The notes: generated by a model not told the origin, from the sequence alone. Positions 1-9,113 are shown, counted from the stretch's first letter. The stretch: 64,000 nucleotides of DNA from Chlorogloeopsis sp. ULAP01 (GCF_030381805.1 NZ_JAUDRH010000002.1:248001-312000), one strand, 5' to 3'. A program made the numbers and translations.

Positions 1-378
1 GTCTCTAACTTAGAGCGTTCAGAAGCTTTTTACAATCTGCTTTTAGGATTTATAGGTTATGAACAAGCAGAAAAAACAGAACAATTAATTCTCTGGGCAA
101 GTTCTAATGGTGTCATTACTATTTCTCCATCTAACCCCAAATCACCCAATCAAAAACATGATCGCTATTCTCCAGGTCTGCATCATCTAGCTTTTAGTGC
201 AGATAGTCGAGAAGACGTAGATAAACTTTACCAAAAGCTAATCGAGATGGGCGTAGAGATTCTCGATCCTCCTTTTGAGTATGATTATATGCCTGGCTAT
301 TATGCTGTATATTTTCTAGATCCAGATGGGATCAAACTAGAACTAACACACATTCCTAATTGGCCACCTGAATTTTAG
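1..378 (+). CDS. VOC (glyoxalase/dioxygenase) family protein, 3' part
   Basis: The reading frame is open from base 1 to a TAG at 376-378, so the N-terminus lies outside the window. The visible 125 residues look like the C-terminal half of a vicinal oxygen chelate fold. They contain GLHHLAF, with a likely metal-ligand His, and near the end DPDGIKLELTH, with the usual Glu ligand, separated by a helix and the loop typical of glyoxalase I or small dioxygenases. The substrate cannot be deduced. A MerR-type regulator starts 19 bases downstream on the same strand, so the two are probably co-transcribed. Confidence 0.8.
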   Translation, partial: VSNLERSEAFYNLLLGFIGYEQAEKTEQLILWASSNGVITISPSNPKSPNQKHDRYSPGLHHLAFSADSREDVDKLYQKLIEMGVEILDPPFEYDYMPGYYAVYFLDPDGIKLELTHIPNWPPEF

Positions 379-397
379 TTGAATAAAAGGTGGAAAG

Positions 398-1207
398 ATG
401 CTGAAAATAGGTGATTTTTCAAAACTCAGTCAGGTAACTGTAAAAGCACTGCGTCTGTACGATCAACTTGGATTGCTCAAACCAATTCATGTAGACGAAT
501 CTACAAGTTATCGCTATTACTGTGCCGAGCAGTTACCACGACTTAATCGTATTTTGGCATTCAAAGATTTGGGCTTTTCTTTAGAACAAATTGCCAAACT
601 GCTAGATGAAAATCTGCCACCAGCAGAAATTCGCGGTATGCTGCGACTTAAGCAAGCAGAACTTCAGCGTTTAGTAGAGGAAGAACAGGCACGCTTATTG
701 CGAGTAGAAGCACGACTTAAGCAAATCGAGGAGGAAAGCATACCAAATTACGAAATCGTGCTTAAAAAAGTGGAACCAATCAAAGTTGCATCAATACGAG
801 AAATTATCCCAAATTTTGCTGCTGTGCCGCGACTTTATGATGAGTTGTTTGAGAGCCTTCAGCAGCAAGGAATTCAAGTACCTAGCTATTGCGCGGGCAT
901 TTGGCACGACTCGGCATATAAAGAGTCTGATATCGACTGGGAAGCTGTTGCATCATTAGAAAGTTTCGTATCTAGCAACAAGCGTATGAAGGTATATGAG
1001 TTGCCGGGTTTTGATAAAATGGCTTGTGCAGTTCATCACGGCAGTTACAACACAAGTAACCAAGCTTACACAGCCTTAATATCCTGGATTGAAGCCAACG
1101 GTTATAAGATTATCGGCCCTAACCGTGAGGTTTATATTATTGGTGGTAATGAACAAAACAATGAATCTTATGTAACAGAGGTACAGTTTCCTGTTACCAG
1201 AGCTTAA
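398..1207 (+). CDS. MerR family regulator with GyrI-like effector domain
   Basis: This is a 269-residue regulator. Residues 1-70 form the MerR winged helix-turn-helix (IGDFSKLSQVTVKALRLYD, then YRYY), residues about 75-113 a coiled coil, and residues about 120-269 a GyrI-like/SOUL-type effector-binding domain (KVEPIKVASIRE..., ending YVTEVQFPV). This is the BmrR/BltR-like layout, in which a hydrophobic small molecule bound by the C-terminal domain untwists a promoter with an overlong spacer. ATG at 398 is preceded by a purine-rich GGTGGAAAG. The effector is unknown. The linked upstream VOC gene may be a target or partner. Confidence 0.88.
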   Translation: MLKIGDFSKLSQVTVKALRLYDQLGLLKPIHVDESTSYRYYCAEQLPRLNRILAFKDLGFSLEQIAKLLDENLPPAEIRGMLRLKQAELQRLVEEEQARLLRVEARLKQIEEESIPNYEIVLKKVEPIKVASIREIIPNFAAVPRLYDELFESLQQQGIQVPSYCAGIWHDSAYKESDIDWEAVASLESFVSSNKRMKVYELPGFDKMACAVHHGSYNTSNQAYTALISWIEANGYKIIGPNREVYIIGGNEQNNESYVTEVQFPVTRA

Positions 1208-1301
1208 TCAAAAAACTTGATTTCTGAACTAAAAACAATGAAGTTAAACTTTAAAAAATGTTAAATTTAGATATGGCATAGTAAAAGCTGTAAACTAATA
1301 A

Positions 1302-1323
1302 GGACTGGAAACAAGTCCAGTCC
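1302..1323. repeat. Short perfect hairpin between MerR and ycf35 genes
   Basis: GGACTGG (1302-1308) is complementary to CCAGTCC (1317-1323), giving a 7-bp stem with an 8-base loop. No T-run follows on the + strand. It lies next to the ycf35 terminator in the convergent gap and may help end transcription from the left. Confidence 0.4.
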
Positions 1324-1325
1324 AT

Positions 1326-1362
1326 AAAAAAGCGGGCTAACCGCTCTTGACATGGTTAACCC
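1326..1362 (-). terminator. Rho-independent terminator of ycf35
   Basis: Read on the minus strand, GGGTTAACC pairs with GGTTAGCCC (one G-U pair) across an 11-base loop, followed by GC and six Ts. It begins about 30 bases after the ycf35 stop. Confidence 0.75.
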
Positions 1363-1392
1363 GTACAGCTTTGGGAACGCGCAGAGAAACTT

Positions 1393-1743
1393 CTATTGCA
1401 GCACCAACTTGACGTTGGCATTTTGCAGACCGCGTTGTTTAACTTCAGTCAAGGTCTTGTTAACAGCGTACTTCTGATTGATTGAGTTAATCAATTCGGT
1501 CTGATTGTGCTTCTTAGCTACGCCCCACAGGTCTGCGATCAGGTCAAAAGAACCATCGCTGTTGCGAGACCAACCAAGATCATATTCGCCTTCCAAAACT
1601 GCTACGATGTCAGAACGAACACGCTGACCGTTGTAACCACGAACATCTGCTTCAGTTTTTACTGTAATGCCGAGGTCACGTAGGGATTGCTTGAGGATTT
1701 CAGCATCGGTGATCTTGGTACGCAGAGTGCTAAAATGAGACAT
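1393..1743 (-). CDS. ycf35: Ycf35 / DUF1257 protein
   Basis: This 116-residue soluble protein begins MSHFSTLRTKITDAEILKQ and matches Ycf35, a DUF1257 protein conserved in cyanobacteria and red-lineage plastid genomes. Its biochemical function is not established. I chose ATG at 1743 over the in-frame TTG at 1758 because GGAGGA sits 8 bases before the ATG and would be inside the longer version. The gene follows ycf46 on the same strand after a gap of 133 bases. The pairing of two plastid-conserved genes suggests a shared role around photosynthesis, which is inference. No signal peptide or membrane segment is visible. Confidence 0.9.
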   Translation of the reverse strand: MSHFSTLRTKITDAEILKQSLRDLGITVKTEADVRGYNGQRVRSDIVAVLEGEYDLGWSRNSDGSFDLIADLWGVAKKHNQTELINSINQKYAVNKTLTEVKQRGLQNANVKLVLQ

Positions 1744-1799
1744 TTGGGTTTCCTCCAAAGAGAAGTGAGAAAAAGGACAACGATTGGTCTTAGAAGAAG

Positions 1800-1825
1800 C
1801 CGCGTTACTAGACGCGGTTTTTTTT
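1800..1825 (+). terminator. Hairpin plus T8 facing the + strand between ycf46 and ycf35
   Basis: CCGCG (1800-1804) pairs with CGCGG (1813-1817) and is followed by eight Ts on the + strand. Both flanking genes are on the minus strand, so as a terminator it would end an antisense transcript coming from ycf35. A second imperfect inverted repeat (CTTTCCC...GGGAAAG, 1849-1873) lies beside it. Confidence 0.4.
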
Positions 1826-1876
1826 AACTGCTAGCGTTTGGTGCTAGCCTTTCCCCTGTTAAAACAGGGAAAGCTT

Positions 1877-3388
1877 TTAGAACTCCATTCGCTGATATTC
1901 AGCAACGGAGGCTGCTGCAGGTCGAGCACGCTGTCTAGCCCAATCTCTTAGAGCCGTTACCTGTTCTTGCATCGTTCGAGACAGCGGCAGTGTCGCTTTA
2001 ATTGCAGCAATAATATCTAACTGGGTGAACTCTCGATCTTGAGCGAAAGCTTCGTACATCGCTGCCACGATCGCTTGTTCAATTTCAGCCCCAGAGAAGC
2101 CATCCGACATTTTAGATAGTTGTTCAAGGTCAAATCTAGAAATGTCACTACGGCGCTTACTTAAGTGGATAGTGAAGATGTCCTGCCGTTCTTCTGGCGT
2201 TGGCAGATCCACAAAGAAAATCTCATCAAAACGACCCTTTCTCAAAAATTCCCCTGGCAACCTTTCGACTCTGTTCGCTGTTGCCATCACAAATACTGGG
2301 GATTTTTTCTCTTGCATCCATGTTAAGAAAGAGCCAAAAATTCTGCTTGAGGTACCACCATCAGAATCTGAAGAACCTGTGCTACCAGCAAAGGATTTAT
2401 CTAACTCATCAATAAATAAAATGGCTGGAGAAATCGATTCTGCTGTTTTCAGGGCATTCCGTAAATTAGCTTCCGAGCGCCCCACCATAGAGCCGTCGTA
2501 GACTCGTCCCATATCTAACCGCAGCAATGGCAAGCCCCATAGCCGAGAGGTGGTTTTCGCAATTAAGGATTTTCCACAACCTGGAACACCTAAAATTAAC
2601 ATTCCCTTAGGTTGAGGTAAACCATACTCTCGCGCTCTCTCTGTAAAAGCATTAGAGCGTTGCTTGAGCCACTTCTTCAATTCTTCTAAACCGCCAACAG
2701 CGTCAATGGTTGCATCTTCTTCTATGTACTCTAATATACCATTACGTCTGATTAGCTGCTTTTTCTCAGATAGAACTATATCTACTTCTTCTTCAGTTAA
2801 GCGCCCAGTTGTTACTTGTGCTTTGCGATAAACTTTCTCGGCTTCGTCTTTAGTTAATCCTAAAGCTGCTCTAAGAAGCTTTTCCCGTGCTTCTGTAGTC
2901 AACCGTCGCCCACGATGATGATCTATATGATTAGTTAAAACTTTATTTAATTCACCCATGTCTGGAAGTGCAAAATCGAGAACAACCACTTCCTTCTCCA
3001 GCTCAATGGGTACTTGCTGCATTGGCGACATTAAGAGAATTGTTTTCTGCGTGCCTTTAAAACCGGCGATCGCATCTCGCAAAGATCTTGTTGTCGCAGG
3101 CGCATCAATAAAAGGATGTAAATCTTTAAGAATAAATATGCCTGGTTCTCTCTGTCGAATGATCCACTCAATCGCCGCTTCCGGAGATACGGTATTATGT
3201 TGAGTCACGTTACGGGGTTGACCATACTCCACGATGCCATGAGTTACTGTCCAAACGTAGACTCGGCGCTGTGGCTTGGATGATTGAGCGATTGTAAAAA
3301 TTGCTTGCTCAGCCCGCTCTTCCTCGGAGGTCACAAGGTAGATTAAAGGGTATTGAGCCTGAATGAGAATATTGAGCTCTTCTTTCAT
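1877..3388 (-). CDS. ycf46: Ycf46, AAA-family ATPase
   Basis: This 503-residue protein has an N-terminal region of about 220 residues specific to the family (MKEELNILIQAQYPLIYLVT...) and a C-terminal AAA+ module. The module has Walker A GVPGCGKS (267-274), Walker B ILFIDELD (about 323-330), a sensor-1-like ATANR and an arginine-containing GRFDEIFFVDLP second region of homology. Ycf46 is encoded in many red algal plastids and all typical cyanobacteria. In Synechocystis it has been linked to inorganic carbon use, but its substrate is unknown. It precedes ycf35 and follows an RHH gene, all on the minus strand. Length is normal for the family. Confidence 0.93.
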   Translation of the reverse strand: MKEELNILIQAQYPLIYLVTSEEERAEQAIFTIAQSSKPQRRVYVWTVTHGIVEYGQPRNVTQHNTVSPEAAIEWIIRQREPGIFILKDLHPFIDAPATTRSLRDAIAGFKGTQKTILLMSPMQQVPIELEKEVVVLDFALPDMGELNKVLTNHIDHHRGRRLTTEAREKLLRAALGLTKDEAEKVYRKAQVTTGRLTEEEVDIVLSEKKQLIRRNGILEYIEEDATIDAVGGLEELKKWLKQRSNAFTERAREYGLPQPKGMLILGVPGCGKSLIAKTTSRLWGLPLLRLDMGRVYDGSMVGRSEANLRNALKTAESISPAILFIDELDKSFAGSTGSSDSDGGTSSRIFGSFLTWMQEKKSPVFVMATANRVERLPGEFLRKGRFDEIFFVDLPTPEERQDIFTIHLSKRRSDISRFDLEQLSKMSDGFSGAEIEQAIVAAMYEAFAQDREFTQLDIIAAIKATLPLSRTMQEQVTALRDWARQRARPAAASVAEYQRMEF

Positions 3389-3485
3389 ACATCGACCTAC
3401 TTGAGACCTTTTACAGACACTCCAGACATCACTTCTGGCAAAAACGGCGGAATCATGAATTCAAAATTGTCTTCCTAATTCCTAT

Positions 3486-3827
3486 CTAGCAAGGAACTAA
3501 TTCTTCCTCACCCTTAGGATGGTTTAATTCTTTTTCCATCTCTTCCATTGGAAGGTGTTCTTGACCTATTAACCCCGGCTGTTGACCTAAGGCAACCAAT
3601 TCTCCATCCCGTAAAACAAGTGAACTTTCGCAGTTTGGGCAACTATAGACTTTATGAGTACTTCCGTAAGAAGTTCCTTCATCTACTAGTTCTGAATGTG
3701 CCAGGTAGAAAACAAGGGCGCGTTCGGCAAGCTCCGACATTGGTTCAGAATCCACTGCTGAACGTATCTTTAGTTTTCTATGCAGTTCCGGCGATAAATA
3801 CAAAGTAACCTTTTGCTTAGCTTGCAT
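3486..3827 (-). CDS. Ribbon-helix-helix protein with CxxC tail
   Basis: This 113-residue protein has an N-terminal CopG/Arc-like ribbon-helix-helix: KVTLYLSPELHRKLKIRSAV as strand and first helix, then SMSELAERALVFYL-like second helix (residues 4-45). The C-terminal half contains one CPNC knuckle near residue 63 and ends in a single Cys, so a metal or disulfide link between subunits is possible but a complete zinc finger is not visible. It lies 97 bases upstream of ycf46 on the same strand and could be its regulator. I do not recognise a named family. Confidence 0.75.
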   Translation of the reverse strand: MQAKQKVTLYLSPELHRKLKIRSAVDSEPMSELAERALVFYLAHSELVDEGTSYGSTHKVYSCPNCESSLVLRDGELVALGQQPGLIGQEHLPMEEMEKELNHPKGEEELVPC

Positions 3828-3975
3828 AACTCTTTAACGGTCTTACCCGGGTATGTATCTAACGATATCGAGTCTGCTTATGGTTGTCAAGACAGTAAAA
3901 CGTTTTGACGGCACGTTTGTAACATTTATTTACAATGGGATGGTGATTTATCTTTTAAACCCGCCTGTGGAGTGG

Positions 3976-4010
3976 TTAGTAGTTAGTAGTTAGTGGTTAG
4001 TAGATAGTAG
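3976..4010. repeat. Heptanucleotide short tandem repeat (STRR)
   Basis: Five 7-base units, TTAGTAG, TTAGTAG, TTAGTGG, TTAGTAG and ATAGTAG, lie in the leader region about 105 bases upstream of sqdB. STRRs of this kind are characteristic of filamentous cyanobacteria. The rest of 3828-4115 contains no other recognisable feature. Confidence 0.85.
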
Positions 4011-4115
4011 TTATTCTTCCCCTCTGCTTTCTTGTCCCCTTATCTCCCTATCAGATGGTTTAGAGGGGACACAAACCTGGTAGATTTAGCTATCAGCGAG
4101 TAAAAACTGGTGAAA

Positions 4116-5279
4116 ATGAAAGTCCTGGTTATTGGTGGCGATGGTTATTGCGGTTGGGCAACCGCACTTTACCTTTCTAATCGCGGTTATGAAGTTGGTA
4201 TTTTAGATAGTCTGGTGCGGCGGCACTGGGATAATGAACTGGGTGTACAAACTCTCACCCCGATCGCGCCAATTCAGCAACGTATCCAACGTTGGAAAGA
4301 TTTAACAGGTAAATCTATCGACCTGTTTGTTGGCGATATTACAAATTATGATTTTCTCCAAAAGGCGCTGCATCAATTTGAGCCAAATGCGATCGTGCAT
4401 TTTGGCGAACAACGTTCAGCTCCATTTTCGATGATTGATCGCGAACACGCAGTGATGACGCAGGTTAATAACGTTGTCGGTACGCTAAATTTACTGTACG
4501 CGATGAAAGCTGATTTCCCAGACTGTCACTTAGTGAAGTTGGGAACAATGGGTGAATATGGCACACCTAATATAGATATAGAAGAAGGCTACATCACCAT
4601 TGAACACAATGGGCGCAAAGACACTTTGCCCTACCCCAAACAACCTGGTTCAATGTATCACTTAAGCAAAGTACATGACAGCCACAATATCCACTTTGCT
4701 TGCCGCATTTGGGGACTACGGGCAACAGATTTAAATCAAGGTGTTGTTTATGGCGTCTTAACAGAAGAAACTGGGATGGACGAACTGTTAATTAATCGCC
4801 TTGATTATGATGGTGTGTTTGGAACTGCGTTGAACCGCTTTTGCATTCAAGCTGCCATTGGACACCCCTTGACAGTTTATGGTAAAGGCGGACAAACGCG
4901 CGGATTTTTGGATATTCGCGATACAGTGCGATGTATAGAAATAGCGATCGCTAACCCCGCTCAATCTGGTGAATTTCGCGTATTTAACCAATTTACTGAA
5001 CAATTTAGTGTTGGTGACTTGGCGCTAATGGTGAAAAAAGCCGGAAACGCGATGGGACTAAATGTGGAAATTAATAATTTGGAGAATCCTAGAATCGAGA
5101 AAGAAGAACATTATTTCAATGCTAAAAACACTAAGCTGCTGGATTTAGGACTACAGCCTCATTATCTCTCTGATTCTTTGCTCGATTCTCTGCTCAACTT
5201 TGCCGTCAAATATCAAAATCGAGTTGACAAATATCAAATTTTGCCGAAAGTTACTTGGCATCGTAGCAATAACGGATAA
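4116..5279 (+). CDS. sqdB: UDP-sulfoquinovose synthase
   Basis: SqdB joins sulfite to UDP-glucose to make UDP-sulfoquinovose, the head-group donor of the thylakoid lipid SQDG. The 387-residue protein opens MKVLVIGGDGYCGWATAL, an extended-SDR Rossmann start (GxxGxxG-like). It has the YHLSK catalytic Tyr-Lys pair near residue 185 and the conserved GEQRSAP loop near residue 105. An in-frame GTG at 4110 would add two residues; I prefer the ATG because homologues start there. The next gene on the strand is sqdX, which completes the pathway, but a 448-base gap with strong hairpins separates them. Confidence 0.96.
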   Translation: MKVLVIGGDGYCGWATALYLSNRGYEVGILDSLVRRHWDNELGVQTLTPIAPIQQRIQRWKDLTGKSIDLFVGDITNYDFLQKALHQFEPNAIVHFGEQRSAPFSMIDREHAVMTQVNNVVGTLNLLYAMKADFPDCHLVKLGTMGEYGTPNIDIEEGYITIEHNGRKDTLPYPKQPGSMYHLSKVHDSHNIHFACRIWGLRATDLNQGVVYGVLTEETGMDELLINRLDYDGVFGTALNRFCIQAAIGHPLTVYGKGGQTRGFLDIRDTVRCIEIAIANPAQSGEFRVFNQFTEQFSVGDLALMVKKAGNAMGLNVEINNLENPRIEKEEHYFNAKNTKLLDLGLQPHYLSDSLLDSLLNFAVKYQNRVDKYQILPKVTWHRSNNG

Positions 5280-5313
5280 ATAGGCGATCGCTTATTCTGG
5301 TTATGTTTATAGT

Positions 5314-5373
5314 ACTGCCTGAACTAGGAATTAGTCATATCAACATCTACCGACTAATTCCTGAATCGGCAGT
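5314..5373. repeat. Two-tier stem-loop in the sqdB-sqdX gap
   Basis: An outer stem ACTGCC/GGCAGT (5314-5319, 5368-5373) encloses AGGAATTAGTC/GACTAATTCCT (5326-5336, 5352-5362), giving about 17 paired bases. It starts 35 bases after the sqdB stop and has no T-run. It could be an mRNA processing or attenuation structure, or a dispersed repeat. Confidence 0.6.
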
Positions 5374-5727
5374 GCTAAATACTGTTAACCAAAACTACCA
5401 GCAAACCATCAAAATTAACAATTGTAAATGTGAATAAGGCTAGCTAAAGAAACTTACTGAAATCAAGTTTAGTCGCTGGTCTCAAACTAATCGTTAGGTT
5501 TTCCGATCCAATAACGACCAGCGCTCACTAACAGTCGACTATATCATCCAATAATTAGTGATTTTGCTGCTAATAACGGCTATTCTGAAGAAAGTAAAGA
5601 TCATGATGGACTAAGTCCGCACACAATTGCTCCTAGTCCAGCAGACGATTTACTCTGTGATTAATGGTGTAATTGCTCAGAAGTTGGGATTATCTAAACG
5701 CTCTGCCTGTAATCAATTAAGTATTTT
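5374..5727. other. Intergenic region upstream of sqdX
   Basis: No gene is recognised. A second inverted repeat, CGCTGGTC (5473-5480) and GACCAGCG (5516-5523), could form a hairpin with a 35-base loop. The last 85 bases contain a short open stretch ending just before sqdX that I cannot assign. Confidence 0.4.
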
Positions 5728-6861
5728 ATGAGGATTGCTCTATTTACCGAAACCTTTCTGCCCAAGGTTGACGGCATCGTTACGCGCTTGCGCCACACAG
5801 TTGAACACCTACAACGTAGGGGAGACCAAGTACTGGTAATTTGTCCAGATGGTGGTATGACTGAATATAAAGGGGCGCAAATATATGGTGTCTCTGGTTT
5901 TCCACTACCACTGTATCCAGAGTTAAAAATGGCACTACCGCGCCCAGCGATTGGTCATATTTTAGAAAAGTTTCAGCCAGATATTGTTCATGTAGTAAAT
6001 CCAGCTGTTCTAGGGATAGCAGGCATATTTTATAGCAAAATGTTAAATATCCCGCTAGTAGCTTCTTATCATACCCATCTGCCCCAATATTTGCAACATT
6101 ACGGTTTGGGAATGTTGGAAGGATTATTGTGGGAATTACTGAAATCTGCACACAACCAAGCAGCTTTAAATCTATGTACCTCCACAGCAATGATGGAGGA
6201 ATTAACAGCACATGGTATTGAGCGAGTAAATTTGTGGCAACGGGGAGTAGATACAGAAACATTTCATCCCAGTTCAGCTTCCGAGCAAATGCGAGCGCGC
6301 CTGTCGCAAAATCATCCAGATAGCCCTTTGCTACTCTACGTTGGGCGTCTTTCTGCTGAAAAAGAAATTGAGCGCATTAAACCAATATTAGAAGCTATCC
6401 CCGAAGCAAGATTAGCACTTGTAGGAGATGGCCCTCACAGGGCAAACTTAGAAAAGTACTTTAGTGATACAAACACTCATTTTGTTGGGTATTTGGTTGG
6501 AGCAGAATTAGCCTCTGCATTTGCAAGCGCTGATGCTTTTGTCTTTCCTTCTCGTACAGAAACACTGGGATTGGTATTGCTAGAAGCAATGGCAGCTGGC
6601 TGCCCTGTAGTAGCGGCTCGTTCTGGCGGCATTCCCGATATTGTCACAGATGGCGTCAATGGATATTTGTTTGATCCCCAAACAGGCGATGCGGGTGCGA
6701 TCGCAGCAGCAATTCGTCTACTAGAAAATAAACAAGAACGAGAAATTATCCGTCAAAATGCACGTCAAGAAGCAGAACGTTGGGGATGGGCAGCTGCCAC
6801 TCGCCAATTACAAGATTATTATCAAAAGATAATTTATTCCGAGTTACCAAAAGCGGCATAA
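5728..6861 (+). CDS. sqdX: SqdX sulfoquinovosyltransferase (GT4 family)
   Basis: SqdX transfers sulfoquinovose from UDP-sulfoquinovose to diacylglycerol, the last step of SQDG synthesis, at the membrane. The 377-residue protein has a GT-B fold. The N-terminal domain begins MRIALFTETFLPKVDGIVTR with the SYHTHLPQY segment. The C-terminal nucleotide-binding domain has LYVGRLSAEKEIE, ADAFVFPSRTETLGLVLLEAMAAG (the E-x7-E motif of GT4) and PVVAARSGGIPDIV. ATG at 5728 gives the usual N-terminus; no clear Shine-Dalgarno sequence is seen. Its position after sqdB supports the call. Confidence 0.95.
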   Translation: MRIALFTETFLPKVDGIVTRLRHTVEHLQRRGDQVLVICPDGGMTEYKGAQIYGVSGFPLPLYPELKMALPRPAIGHILEKFQPDIVHVVNPAVLGIAGIFYSKMLNIPLVASYHTHLPQYLQHYGLGMLEGLLWELLKSAHNQAALNLCTSTAMMEELTAHGIERVNLWQRGVDTETFHPSSASEQMRARLSQNHPDSPLLLYVGRLSAEKEIERIKPILEAIPEARLALVGDGPHRANLEKYFSDTNTHFVGYLVGAELASAFASADAFVFPSRTETLGLVLLEAMAAGCPVVAARSGGIPDIVTDGVNGYLFDPQTGDAGAIAAAIRLLENKQEREIIRQNARQEAERWGWAAATRQLQDYYQKIIYSELPKAA

Positions 6862-7470
6862 TTGTCTGGATTAGGAATAAAAATACAAAGCAAAAAGAAT
6901 TTGGCTTTTAACTTTTATAATTCTTAATCCTGAATTTGATACTCCATCTTCTCATCTCAAGAGTTTGCGATCCAATTCCTTGGTTTATTCCCTTATGTGC
7001 AATAAACTTTTTGCTCATTCTATTTTCAAACTAATCAATTACTGTCTTGAAATAGTTTAAAGCTCCTTTAAGAACACTGCACAAAGATGCGCTCTGCACA
7101 GCTTAAATAGAGAATGTCTGAACTCGGCGAACCTTTTTTTGGAAAGCTGCTACGCGTCTACAAACTTTTTACAAATGGACACTGATAAACACAGATTTTT
7201 ATTTTATCGGTGTCCATCTGTGTTCCTTTTAATAGTTGTAACTAATCTAAATTCTGATTTTTTGCAAAAAGCCCAATGTACAAAATTTATGAAGCGAAGA
7301 AAGAGTTTGGCACAATCTTGCTGCTGCCAAAGACTTTACCTAATTCTAAATACATTTTGCTAACTTCAAACTTTTTTCTTTTGCCTAAATTTCAGAACTT
7401 AGCTTAAAAGTTAATAATATATACACGGCAAGCACAGGTTCTAATTTAAACTCATGCTGATATTATTCTC
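6862..7470. other. 609-base intergenic region with dispersed repeat
   Basis: No credible gene is present. GGACACTGATAAA (7177-7189) and TTTATCGGTGTCC (7203-7215) form a 13-bp stem with one G-U pair, part of a 'GATAAACACAG...GTGTCCATCTGTG' interspersed sequence that I recognise as common in cyanobacterial genomes. A 74-codon open frame over it is a by-product of the repeat. Confidence 0.55.
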
Positions 7471-7746
7471 CTAGTTTTCACCATCACTGCTAGCGTTACC
7501 ATCATCTAGCCGGAAAGGATCTTCACCTATTCCTAATTGCTTTTTACTCCTTTTCAAACCTTTCCAAAGAGCTTTGATTTGCTCGTATGCCTCTTCTGGA
7601 GGAATTTTACCAGAAGTTTCTAAATTGCAAATATAACTTACTTTTTGGGCAAACTCCTGCAAATTAGCATTAAACACTAAGTTCTCTGGTTTGACTTGAC
7701 CGTAGTAACGACCTTTAGGGTACAGAAAGTTATCTTTGTTCACCAT
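7471..7746 (-). CDS. Conserved small cyanobacterial protein, unknown function
   Basis: This 91-residue soluble protein begins MVNKDNFLYPKGRYYGQVKP. It has a helical core (NLQEFAQKVSYICNLETSGK, then PEEAYEQIKALWKGLKRSKK) and an acidic Asp/Glu/Ser tail. It resembles small cyanobacteria-specific proteins I recall without a known function. ATG at 7746 is preferred; a GTG at 7761 would add five residues. No Shine-Dalgarno sequence is evident for either. It stands alone between sqdX and purC. Confidence 0.75.
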   Translation of the reverse strand: MVNKDNFLYPKGRYYGQVKPENLVFNANLQEFAQKVSYICNLETSGKIPPEEAYEQIKALWKGLKRSKKQLGIGEDPFRLDDGNASSDGEN

Positions 7747-8126
7747 TTTTAACGCGCTCACTTTGATAATCTAAGATTATTTATTACAAGTTCAGTTCTA
7801 GCTGTGCAAATGTCTAATTTCTGGCGTTGATTTTATTTAGTTATTTTGCCTATATATATAGACTCTTTTGCTTCACGATAAACACTGAAATATTTGTTTA
7901 TTTTTTTACAATAACTAGTATTTTTACTTAGAAGAATTATTATTTATACTGAAGTAAATATATAAAAAACCCTAAACACTTATTTTCTAGGATAATTTTG
8001 CGCTTGTGCATCCATATCTTTTGTTGACGGCAGCGCTACCAATGATTAATAAATAACAACAAAAGATAAAATGGTTAAGCTTGAACGTGTAAAAGCCGCC
8101 CATAGCCTAAAACCTTACTTGTCACC
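7747..8126. other. AT-rich intergenic region upstream of purC
   Basis: The region is a divergent gap of about 380 bases, strongly AT-rich around 7840-7980. It must hold the promoters of the small gene on the left and of purC. I see no structured RNA or repeat. Confidence 0.4.
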
Positions 8127-8864
8127 ATGTCTGTCCACACTAAGTTATACGAAGGCAAAGCCAAAATTATCTATCCCACGGATGACCCGCAAATCTTTTT
8201 AGCTGTTTTCAAAGATGATGCTACAGCCTTTAACGCACAAAAACGCGGAAGAATACAAGGGAAAGGAGATATAAATTGTAGCATTTCTAGTAAATTATTC
8301 AAAGAATTGGAAGCACGTGGCATAAAAACCCACTTCATTGATAATCCTGCTCCTAATCAAATGCGGATAGAAGCAGTAAAAATTTTGCCGTTGGAAGTAG
8401 TTGTGAGAAATATTGCTGCTGGTAGTCTTTGTCAGCAAACAGGATTACCACTAGGAACTGTGCTAAAACAGCCCTTGGTGGAGTTTTATTATAAAAACGA
8501 TCAATTAGGAGATCCTTTATTGACACGCGATCGCCTACTGTTGATGGAACTGGCGACTGTGGAACAAGTTAACAAAATTACCCATCTAGCACTGCAAATA
8601 AACGAATTTCTGAAGGACTTTTTCCTGGAGTGTGATATTACCCTTGTAGACTTCAAACTAGAATTTGGTTTGAATTCACAACAACAGTTGTTACTTGCGG
8701 ATGAAATTAGTCCAGATACCTGCCGTTTATGGGATATTTCTGCGGAGAATGATCCTAACCGTCGTGTTTTGGATAAAGATCGGTTTCGCCGTGACTTAGG
8801 GAATGTAGAAGATGCTTATCAGGAGGTTCTGCGACGAGTGATTAAAGCAGTAGAAAGGGAATAA
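8127..8864 (+). CDS. purC: Phosphoribosylaminoimidazole-succinocarboxamide synthase
   Basis: PurC (SAICAR synthetase) ligates aspartate to CAIR using ATP in purine biosynthesis. The 245-residue protein has the standard bacterial length. Its hallmarks are LYEGKAKIIYPTDDP at the N-terminus (ATP-binding strand), LEVVVRNIAAGS, TLVDFKLEFG and the catalytic ADEISPDTCRLWD. The start MSVHTKLYEGKAK fits homologues. It is followed after 250 bases by omp85 and the lipid A genes on the same strand. Confidence 0.97.
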   Translation: MSVHTKLYEGKAKIIYPTDDPQIFLAVFKDDATAFNAQKRGRIQGKGDINCSISSKLFKELEARGIKTHFIDNPAPNQMRIEAVKILPLEVVVRNIAAGSLCQQTGLPLGTVLKQPLVEFYYKNDQLGDPLLTRDRLLLMELATVEQVNKITHLALQINEFLKDFFLECDITLVDFKLEFGLNSQQQLLLADEISPDTCRLWDISAENDPNRRVLDKDRFRRDLGNVEDAYQEVLRRVIKAVERE

Positions 8865-9113
8865 TAAAAATCAGTTGAGGATTGTTGAGTTGATTGGAAC
8901 AAACAACTAATCAAAAACAACTAACAACTGTATAGCAGTGATTAGTCGCGTCTTACCAACCATCAATCCTCAGCTCCTTGAGTAAAAGAAAAACAACGAA
9001 AGTCTTTAACTTCTGCCTTCGGCATTTTGCCTTATAAAGTAGAATGGCGAGAGTAATAATTATGTTTTTACTTTTACCTTTTAACTGAAAGTTTAATTGC
9101 CTTTTGATGGTGT

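Noticed and set aside
5780..6262. 160-codon open frame on the minus strand
   Set aside because: It lies wholly inside sqdX and encodes no recognisable domain.
7139..7363. 74-codon frame after sqdX
   Set aside because: It covers an interspersed palindromic repeat and has no start signal or protein features.
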